Shown here: positions 58,597 through 64,000 of the stretch, piece after piece
How positions within the stretch are numbered: position 1 is the stretch's first letter
How the letters are laid out: every line of letters begins with the position of its first letter
Position numbers and translations under genes: made by a program
Assembly: GCA_046263255.1 (NCBI GenBank)
Contig: JBHELD010000031.1
Location: 1 to 64,000 of the forward strand
Reading direction: 5' to 3'
Length of the DNA stretch: 64,000 nt
Origin: JALZEG01 sp046263255
GTDB taxonomy: Bacteria > Actinomycetota > CADDZG01 > WHSQ01
Notes under the pieces: generated by a model
What the model was told of the DNA's origin: nothing
Seen by the model: only the letters and a program-made list of their open reading frames with translations
Database searches by the model: none

Positions 58597-58930
58597 GGTC
58601 GTGCGTCTCCTCGGTTCGATTGACAGACGTCTCGCTTTGTTGACAGGCGCTCACGAGCGAGATCTTCGTCGGGCGCTAGAGGATGAATTGCTTCGAACAG
58701 AGGGCCGAATCGCGGTGTTCAACAAGATCGATGGCCGTCGAGGTGCGCCTGAACTAGCGAAGGAGACTGGTGTTGGCATCAGAGCTGCTCAGCTCTTTGT
58801 GAAGGAGTTACTCGAAGCGGGCCTTGTTAGAGACACCCATTCCGGAACAGGACGCACCATTGTTATCGAACGTGACGAGGATGCAATCGTCCAGTGGTAT
58901 GTGTCGAGGGAAGGAAAGCCTGATCGGTAG
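58580..58930 (+). CDS. Island protein 5: small helix + winged HTH protein
   Basis: 116 residues. The N-terminal helix DDEVVRLLGSIDRRLALL again parallels proteins 1 and 2. RIAVFNKIDGRRGAPELAKE leads into the HTH (ETGVGIRAAQLFVKELLEAG), and a wing of THSGTGRTIVIERD follows. The GTG start lies 4 nt after AAGGAGGAAAC-type sequence, inside the end of the nuclease gene. It is the last gene of the operon. The similarity in plan to proteins 1-3 suggests that all four arose by duplication. The function is unknown. Confidence 0.73.
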   Translation: MSADDEVVRLLGSIDRRLALLTGAHERDLRRALEDELLRTEGRIAVFNKIDGRRGAPELAKETGVGIRAAQLFVKELLEAGLVRDTHSGTGRTIVIERDEDAIVQWYVSREGKPDR

Positions 58931-59031
58931 GAATAGGGATTGAGCGGCGCCGCCTCTTCGAGCTAAGAGCGAGGGCTCCTAACCGCCCGACCCCACAGGG
59001 GAGAACAGCTACATTTAGCGATACTTGACAG

Positions 59032-59127
59032 ACACGCGTTGGTCTGAGGTCTTCGTACAGCTGCAACGCGACGCTCGGGAGGCAGATCGCGGGCTCTGGT
59101 CCTCGGATTCGTGTAGCGGTAGCCCCT
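59032..59127. repeat. Right copy of the 96-bp direct repeat flanking the island
   Basis: It matches 56534-56629 at 93 of 96 positions. Read in the thermonuclease frame it would encode QLQRDAREADRGLW and the same terminal SCSGSP plus stop, so it still looks like a functional gene end. It probably represents the original chromosomal 3' end of the nuclease gene. Confidence 0.92.
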
Positions 59128-59218
59128 AGACACTCCCGGAAGCGTTCGATGCAACCAAATGGGGGTGCTAGGACTCCTTCTCGGCGTGACAGCAGCGACC
59201 AAGGATGCGTCTAGCGCG

Positions 59219-59722
59219 ATGTCCAGGTTGTCCGGCAGCCGCGATCGGCAGTTCGAGGCGTTCTTCGGCGCCGAGTCCGAAGGGCTCAGGCGCTTTGCGG
59301 CGTTCCTGACGGGAGATGCCGACCGCGCGACCGACCTGGCGCAGGAAGCTCTCGTGCGGACGTATCGGCAATGGCGCAGGATCGATTCGGATCCCGCCGC
59401 CTATGCCCGCCGCATCGTGGTGAACCTGGTTCGGGCGGAGCATCGCAAGTCGCTGGTCCGTCGGAGGTACACACCGCAGGGCGATTGGCGGACGGCGCCC
59501 GACACGGACCGGGTGGACGACTGGCTGAGGATGACCTCGGCGCTCCGGACGCTGTCGCCGATCCGCAGAGCCGCGATCGTTCTCCGCTACTACGACGACA
59601 TGTCGGAGGCAGACATAGCGCACGTCCTCAACCGCCCGCTCGGCACCGTGAAGTCGGACATCCACAGGGGTCTAGCGCGGCTACGTCAGGAGCTCGATGG
59701 AGCGGGAGGCGACGGACGATGA
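59219..59722 (+). CDS. ECF RNA polymerase sigma factor, SigE/SigM-like
   Basis: 167 residues. Region 2 is QFEAFFGAESEGLRRFAAFL to DRATDLAQEALVRTYRQW. Region 4 is LSPIRRAAIVLRYYDDMSEA to LNRPLGTVKSDIHRGLARLR. Both are complete, so the factor should be active. ATG 59219 is chosen over an upstream start because it matches the usual distance to region 2. Its TGA overlaps the ATG of the next gene (ATGA). The arrangement repeats the broken pair at 19.5-20.7 kb, suggesting two paralogous signalling units. Confidence 0.9.
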   Translation: MSRLSGSRDRQFEAFFGAESEGLRRFAAFLTGDADRATDLAQEALVRTYRQWRRIDSDPAAYARRIVVNLVRAEHRKSLVRRRYTPQGDWRTAPDTDRVDDWLRMTSALRTLSPIRRAAIVLRYYDDMSEADIAHVLNRPLGTVKSDIHRGLARLRQELDGAGGDGR

Positions 59723-60900
59723 ACTTCGAGGAGAGGCTGAGAAGCTCGCTTCGGCGCGCCGGCGACGCCACCCCCGGCGCCCCACTTGATCCGTACCTCA
59801 CGTTGGCCAGAGCGAGACGGAGCCGGATGAGGTATCTGTCGGCGGCGGTCGTCGCCGTGACGGTTTCGGTGGGGGTGGCTGTATACGGCGCGCTCGTCCT
59901 GAGCGGCGATATGCGCGGGTCACGAGGCGAGTCCGGTCCGGCCGATCGCGGCCCGCACGAGTCGACCCCGCCCTCGAATCCGGGCGCGACCGTCCTCCCC
60001 GATCGGGTGCTGTTCGACTACAGCGCCGGCGGTGATATCCGCGCTCAGACGAGAGACGGTGAGGTGGTCGAGCTCACGTCGGGCCCGGAGCAAGATCGGC
60101 ACCCCTCGATGTCCCCCGACGGGGCGAAGATCGTGTTCCAGCGGTCGACCGAATCTGACGGCGGCGGTCCCCGTCTCGTCCTGCGAGAGCTGTCCACGGG
60201 TGACGAACGAACGGTCGGCTCGGGTGCCTGGCCGATCTTCGGTCCGGACGGAAGCGTCGCCTGGGTCAGGCCCACGGGAGCCGAGCGGAACGAGATCGTG
60301 ATCGAGCGACCCGGGAGCGACACCCAGACGGTCCTGAATCTCTTGCCCGACTATTCGGAGGCGCGACACCTCACGTGGGCGCCTGATGGGTCGGCGATCT
60401 ACTACGAAGCCGGGCGAAGCATCGTCCAGCACTTCGTCGACGAGGCTGTGGAACCTTTCCCGATGACTCCCCGCGGCGTCACGAACCCAGGGGGGGCCGT
60501 GGCCTTCGTGAGCCCGGGCATGTCGCAGGAGGACAGAGTGCACCTGCTGCGGCTTTGCTGTCGCGACGACCGAGGAGGACCCTCCTCCCTGGACGTCGGG
60601 GAGATCGAATTCTCCGAAGGAGGTCCTCTGTACGGAAGCGTCGCCGCAGTGGACCCTCGTGAGGTTTCTCCACGAGCAGCCGAATACTTCGCGGTCTACG
60701 CAGGACACCTGACCGTCGAGGGTGAGCAGTCTCCGTCGTGGGTCACGGACGCCGCGCGGCAGTCGTGGCTGATAAGCGACGGTGAATCTCTGTATCTCGT
60801 CGACGACGAGGGACGGAGCTGGTTCGTGACGGACTTCGCCGGTCACGAGGACGAGGTAGGCGCCTATGCGGGCATGGCGATGTCACCCCTGCATCTGTAG
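59719..60900 (+). CDS. Membrane-anchored beta-propeller protein, putative anti-sigma partner
   Basis: 393 residues. A short cytoplasmic N-terminus (NFEERLRSSLRRAGDATP) is like the sigma-contacting part of ECF partner proteins. One transmembrane helix (about 38-60) and a Pro-rich linker lead to an extracellular WD40/TolB-type propeller, with repeated blocks such as RHPSMSPDGAKIVFQR and ARHLTWAPDGSAIYYE. An anti-sigma role is inferred from the ATGA coupling and topology. The propeller could sense an extracellular ligand and release the sigma factor. No zinc anti-sigma motif is visible. Confidence 0.75.
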   Translation: MNFEERLRSSLRRAGDATPGAPLDPYLTLARARRSRMRYLSAAVVAVTVSVGVAVYGALVLSGDMRGSRGESGPADRGPHESTPPSNPGATVLPDRVLFDYSAGGDIRAQTRDGEVVELTSGPEQDRHPSMSPDGAKIVFQRSTESDGGGPRLVLRELSTGDERTVGSGAWPIFGPDGSVAWVRPTGAERNEIVIERPGSDTQTVLNLLPDYSEARHLTWAPDGSAIYYEAGRSIVQHFVDEAVEPFPMTPRGVTNPGGAVAFVSPGMSQEDRVHLLRLCCRDDRGGPSSLDVGEIEFSEGGPLYGSVAAVDPREVSPRAAEYFAVYAGHLTVEGEQSPSWVTDAARQSWLISDGESLYLVDDEGRSWFVTDFAGHEDEVGAYAGMAMSPLHL

Positions 60901-60970
60901 GCGTACCCAAGGCCGGTCGCAGCTTTCCGCGTGGGGGTGAAGGGGCCTGGGGGCGTGCGGCACCAGTGCG

Positions 60971-62833
60971 CTACGGGCGCGTGACCCGCAGCGTCAGGAC
61001 CCGGCTGCGCCCGGTCGCGAGACGCTCGCCCGCCGGCGTGACTACCCGGTAGTCGAACGAGCCCCGCCGCGCCGTGCGCCGGTCGAACGCGAACGCCCCC
61101 GCGTCGAGCGCCTGCCGTGCGACTTCCCGCCAGCGCCCGTTCTCTCTCAGCTGGAGCGCGACCGGCCCGGCCCACGCAGGCGTGACCGTCCCCGCGATCG
61201 TCGCGGGTCGTCCGGCGGCGACCCGCGGGCTCCCGAGACGCGCGTCGATCACCGGCCGCACGCGCACGGCGATCCTGCGAGAGGTCGCCATGGCCGCGCC
61301 GGAGGGCCCGTCGGCGCCGAGGAACGTGGCGGCTACCTTGCCGTTCTCGCGTGCGACGAACGACTTCGCGTAGCGCCCTCCGCGGTCCCCCTGGACGACC
61401 CCGACCAGACGGGGGTTGCCGCGCCGGAGGTGGTGGATCGCGACGATCGGTTCCGCCACCGCCGCCGCGGCACCCGACACGGTCCCCGCGGTCGTGACGA
61501 CGTCGCCGTAGGACACGTCGGTGTCGCCGAGGGAGAGCGAGACGCTGCCGATCCTCGGGCAGTACAGGGCCGACGTGTCGGCGATCTCCTCGTCTGCCGG
61601 AGGCCCTTCCTCGAGCCGGAAGTCGCCCCGCGAGAGGTCGAACGCGTGGACCGGCACACCCGCGTCGCCTCCCTGGTAGCGGACCCTGCCGTCGCGTCCG
61701 TACGCCGTCTGGTTGTTGAGGTAGTCGGTCAGCGCTACGTACTGCAGCTCCCAGTCGGTGCCGGTGGTGCGGAAGTCCTCGACCCTCACCGAGAGAGGGC
61801 CATGCGTTCGGTCGCCGCACGTCTTGCGGGCCTCCAGCGTGTGACCGCGTCCGTCGGTCCACGCCGCGTGCGCCTCCGCTATCCCGGTTCCGGCGTCGAA
61901 GGCGGAGTAGTCGAGGGCGACGACGTCGCCGCGGTGCCGTGTCGTCGGTGTGATGGGGGAGAAGGTCGTCATCTCCGGCGAGACGCGGTCGCCCGTCCCG
62001 CCGCGCACCTGGAACGCAAGCGAGGAGTGGTCGGGATCGTCGTGCTCGGGCACGTCGGCCTGCGGCGGCCAGGGCCGCGTCTCCTGGTCGCGCATGTACA
62101 TGATGCCGTTCCCGGCGCGGTCCTCGACGACGACGCCGAACGCGTCGTACGCGCCGGACGGCGCCGCGAGCGGCACCAGCCACGTGGCCGGGCCGGCGGC
62201 TCCGAGCCGCGGCAGCGACTCGATCCAGTACTGCGCGCCGGTCGGCGTCCAGCCGGTGAACACCACCTTCTCCACGCCGGACAGATCGTCGCTTGCCGAG
62301 TAGAGGACGACGACCGGCGTCCCCTGGACCACGTTGCTCTGGAACAAGCGCGCGGAATCCAGCGTGGGCACCGTCGTGTCCTCGTTCGCGTTGTCGACGG
62401 TGAAGTCGGCGCCGGCGAAGTCGAGCCCCGGCGACGCGTCCCGCTCGTAGGTCCTGGTGTTCCTCTCGCGGTCGTAGACCTCGATCTTCTCGAGCGTGTA
62501 GCGGCCCGAGGCCGCCCACGGCGACAACAGCTTGCGGGCGGTGAAGGTCCCAGCCGCGGCGCGGGCCAGGTACGGCGAATCCACGCGCACCTCCCCGCCG
62601 AGAGGCGTGCCGAACGTGAACAGCGCGTACTCCAGCCCCGCGGGCCCCTCGTCGCGCGCGCTGAACTCGATCGTCACGAGGAGGGTCCCGGTCACGAGGC
62701 CGTCGCCGGTCCGTGAGAACGAGACGATCTCCGGCGCGAAGTCGTCTGCACGTGCGGGCGCCGGCAGCGCGGGAAGCGACGCCGCGGCGAGCGCGACGAC
62801 GACGCCGAGCCTCGACCACACCTTCGCCCGCAC
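60971..62833 (-). CDS. Secreted Ig-like multi-domain protein of unknown function
   Basis: 620 residues with a signal peptide (cleavage after ARA near residue 29). The body consists of several Ig-like or bacterial Big-type beta domains. Examples are PEIVSFSRTGDGLVTGTLLV and VVVLYSASDDLSGVEKVVFTG, and the C-terminal two resemble fibronectin-like linker domains (PATIAGTVTPAWAGPVALQL). The phrases about DDLSGVEKV and FDAGTGIAEA are typical of domains that describe substrate-free structural modules. No anchor or catalytic motif is seen. The start is GTG 62833, preceded by GAGGGGGA. Confidence 0.7.
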   Translation of the reverse strand: MRAKVWSRLGVVVALAAASLPALPAPARADDFAPEIVSFSRTGDGLVTGTLLVTIEFSARDEGPAGLEYALFTFGTPLGGEVRVDSPYLARAAAGTFTARKLLSPWAASGRYTLEKIEVYDRERNTRTYERDASPGLDFAGADFTVDNANEDTTVPTLDSARLFQSNVVQGTPVVVLYSASDDLSGVEKVVFTGWTPTGAQYWIESLPRLGAAGPATWLVPLAAPSGAYDAFGVVVEDRAGNGIMYMRDQETRPWPPQADVPEHDDPDHSSLAFQVRGGTGDRVSPEMTTFSPITPTTRHRGDVVALDYSAFDAGTGIAEAHAAWTDGRGHTLEARKTCGDRTHGPLSVRVEDFRTTGTDWELQYVALTDYLNNQTAYGRDGRVRYQGGDAGVPVHAFDLSRGDFRLEEGPPADEEIADTSALYCPRIGSVSLSLGDTDVSYGDVVTTAGTVSGAAAAVAEPIVAIHHLRRGNPRLVGVVQGDRGGRYAKSFVARENGKVAATFLGADGPSGAAMATSRRIAVRVRPVIDARLGSPRVAAGRPATIAGTVTPAWAGPVALQLRENGRWREVARQALDAGAFAFDRRTARRGSFDYRVVTPAGERLATGRSRVLTLRVTRP

Positions 62834-63080
62834 CTACGCGTCCCCCTCGTCTAGTAGTCGTCGATTATCGCCCGCGCCGTGGGCCGCGTGAAGGGCCTTC
62901 GGCCGATCCGGCGCCTCGCGTCCCGGTCGGGGACGTCCTGAGCCGAGCGGGCTCCGGGCCCGGAGCGGGGGCGGACGCAAGGGTGCGGCGGATCGCGACC
63001 GGCTCTTGGTCGTCACCGGCTCGTACGACACAGGGCTGTCGATTCGCTCGGTGGCGCGCTCCGCTCGTAGCATCGGCTCG

Positions 63081-63635
63081 ATGAAGTCACTGCTGACGCG
63101 GCTCGTCCTCGTCGCGGGCGGGGTCGTCGCCCTGCTCGTCTACCTCGTGATCGTCGACCTCGGCGTGCACGCAGGGCGCGTGCACCGCGGCGTCACGGTG
63201 GCAGGATTCGACGTGGGCGGGTTGACCGAGCTCGAGGCGTTCGACGCGCTGCGCGAGCGGCAGGCGCTGCTGGAGGACTACCCTCTGGTCTTCATCGCGA
63301 ACGGGTTCGACTGCCGTGCGGAGCCGGTCGACCTCGGCTGGAGCCCGCAGCCGTTCAACACCGTGCAGGACGCGATGGAGGTGGGCCGCGGCGGAGTGGT
63401 GGAGGGGCTGCGGGAACGCCTCGACGCGTGGTTCGGCGGCGTGAAGATCGGATGGGCCGGAACCGTCGACCCCAGGGAGGTGGACGAGTTCCTGGACTAC
63501 TGCGAGGAGAATGCACGCGTGGTGAACGCGCGCGTGGACCGCGCGAAGATGCGCTTCCGGATCCGCCGGGCGATCGTGACCTACCCGCGCAGCGCGATCG
63601 ACTTCAAGGTGCCGTTGCTCTCCGACGGCTCCTGA
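63081..63635 (+). CDS. Membrane-anchored protein with VanW-type N-terminal (PG-binding-4-like) domain
   Basis: 184 residues. A transmembrane helix (about 8-28) is followed by VHRGVTVAGFDVGGLTELEA, the hallmark of the domain preceding VanW in peptidoglycan-associated proteins. The rest is the alpha/beta remainder of that domain. The VanW domain itself is absent, so this is a short stand-alone version. It probably sits on the outer face of the membrane near peptidoglycan. The start is ATG 63081. The 247 bp between it and the divergent secreted-protein gene hold no gene that I can support. Confidence 0.72.
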   Translation: MKSLLTRLVLVAGGVVALLVYLVIVDLGVHAGRVHRGVTVAGFDVGGLTELEAFDALRERQALLEDYPLVFIANGFDCRAEPVDLGWSPQPFNTVQDAMEVGRGGVVEGLRERLDAWFGGVKIGWAGTVDPREVDEFLDYCEENARVVNARVDRAKMRFRIRRAIVTYPRSAIDFKVPLLSDGS

Positions 63636-63645
63636 GACCAAGCTG

Positions 63646-63999
63646 CTATCCGCCGCCTCCCGGCGCCGGCGTGGGCTCGGTCGACGGCTCCGGCGCGGGC
63701 GTGGGCTCAGGCTCGGGCGTCGGATCCGGCTCCTCCGTCGGATCCGGCGTCCACAGCGGCTCGCGGTCTTCCTCGGGGCGCGGCGTCGGCGCCACCTCTT
63801 CGCCCTCGACCGCCGGGGTGGGCGAAGGGGTGGGCGACGCCGCGCCGGCCGGCGTCGCGACGGCTCCCTCGGGCACCGGAGCAGGCGTCGGCGTCGTCCG
63901 GTCGCGCCGCGTGGGCGAGGGGGCCGACGTGTGCGGGCGGTCCGTCCCGGCCTCCGCGGCGTCCTTCGGCCGCCCGGCGACGTAGATCGTTCCCGCCAG
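63646..63999 (-). CDS. Pro/Thr/Glu-rich C-terminus of a protein continuing beyond the window
   Basis: The frame is open to the window edge. The visible 117 residues start with a short non-polar piece (LAGTIYVAGRP), then a long disordered Pro-Thr-Glu tail with PDPTEEPDPTPEPEPTPAPEP-like repeats ending in GGGG. Such tails are common on actinobacterial wall- or membrane-bound proteins and often reach through the wall. The functional domain lies outside the window. It is convergent with the VanW-type gene, 10 bp apart. Confidence 0.55.
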   Translation of the reverse strand: MAGTIYVAGRPKDAAEAGTDRPHTSAPSPTRRDRTTPTPAPVPEGAVATPAGAASPTPSPTPAVEGEEVAPTPRPEEDREPLWTPDPTEEPDPTPEPEPTPAPEPSTEPTPAPGGGG

Positions 64000-64000
64000 C

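Larger units (their letters stand above)
56630..59031 (+). mobile_element. 2.4-kb genomic island: four wHTH-type proteins plus a PD-(D/E)XK nuclease, no integrase
   Basis: The segment lies between two 96-bp direct repeats that are copies of the thermonuclease 3' end. Its base composition is visibly more AT-rich than the surroundings (for example TATCCTATGGTTGTTATTCG near 56781). It holds one operon of five overlapping or nearly abutting genes on the plus strand and about 200 bp of non-coding DNA on the left. The arrangement is what a site-specific insertion at a gene's 3' end leaves when the element carries its own copy of that end. No recombinase or transposase is present, so mobility would need a helper (inference). 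Confidence 0.72.

Noticed and set aside
63646..63876. 76-codon Pro-rich frame starting at an internal ATG
   Set aside because: The same frame is open to the window edge with a matching composition, so the ATG is internal and the gene is called as partial instead.

Overview
The window looks like chromosome from a GC-rich actinobacterium, probably an uncultured lineage far from Streptomyces and Mycobacterium (inference). Supporting gene content: an AdnA/AdnB-type helicase-nuclease pair, the Lhr helicase-Nei2 glycosylase pair, a UvrD2-type helicase with a C-terminal HRDC domain, a single-chain pyruvate dehydrogenase E1 (AceE), ECF sigma/anti-sigma pairs coupled by ATGA overlaps, a DUF6458 membrane protein, an LPFTG-anchored surface protein, and frequent GTG/TTG or leaderless starts.

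Layout. 0-8.4 kb: 3' end of a sortase-anchored protein, a RecB-like nuclease, an alpha/beta hydrolase, a membrane histidine kinase, small membrane and unknown proteins, a saccharopine-dehydrogenase-like enzyme divergent from a histidine phosphatase, a 57-aa zinc ribbon and a large FAD oxidoreductase. 8.4-19.3 kb: mostly secreted proteins (M14 carboxypeptidase, small secreted proteins with a decayed tandem copy, GerMN lipoprotein, PBP4-type D,D-carboxypeptidase, cupredoxin, S15/CocE hydrolase, two tandem Cys-rich mini-peptides, an NTF2-like protein). 19.3-27.3 kb: low-density and eroded, with the 3' half of a tRNA-Arg gene, a frameshifted ECF sigma gene still coupled to its partner, a cupin remnant, a frameshifted lamin-tail protein and a GNAT remnant, between intact genes (FAD oxidase, VOC protein, cupredoxin plus PQQ sugar dehydrogenase, ABM-like protein). 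27.4-30.1 kb: a secreted metalloprotease and an RTX-repeat protein.

30.2-41.7 kb is a DNA-repair block: AdnA-like, AdnB-like (4-bp overlap), Lhr, Nei2 (8-bp overlap). 41.8-56.1 kb: secreted CocE hydrolase, AceE, single-domain response regulator, Tat-exported PhoD-like phosphatase, thiolase, a large secreted Ig-domain protein, SCP2 protein, secreted beta-rich protein and UvrD2. 59.2-64 kb: an intact ECF sigma factor plus a membrane beta-propeller partner, a secreted Ig-like protein, a VanW-type N-terminal-domain protein and a Pro/Thr-rich C-terminus.

The most unusual feature is at 56.5-59.1 kb. A roughly 2.4-kb, visibly more AT-rich segment sits exactly at the 3' end of a frameshifted thermonuclease gene and is flanked by 96-bp direct repeats (93 matches) that duplicate that gene end. 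It carries only a compact five-gene operon: four small proteins sharing an N-terminal helix plus winged-HTH plan, and one PD-(D/E)XK nuclease. No integrase is present. I recognise no described system with this composition; it is the best candidate here for a new mobile, defence or regulatory module.
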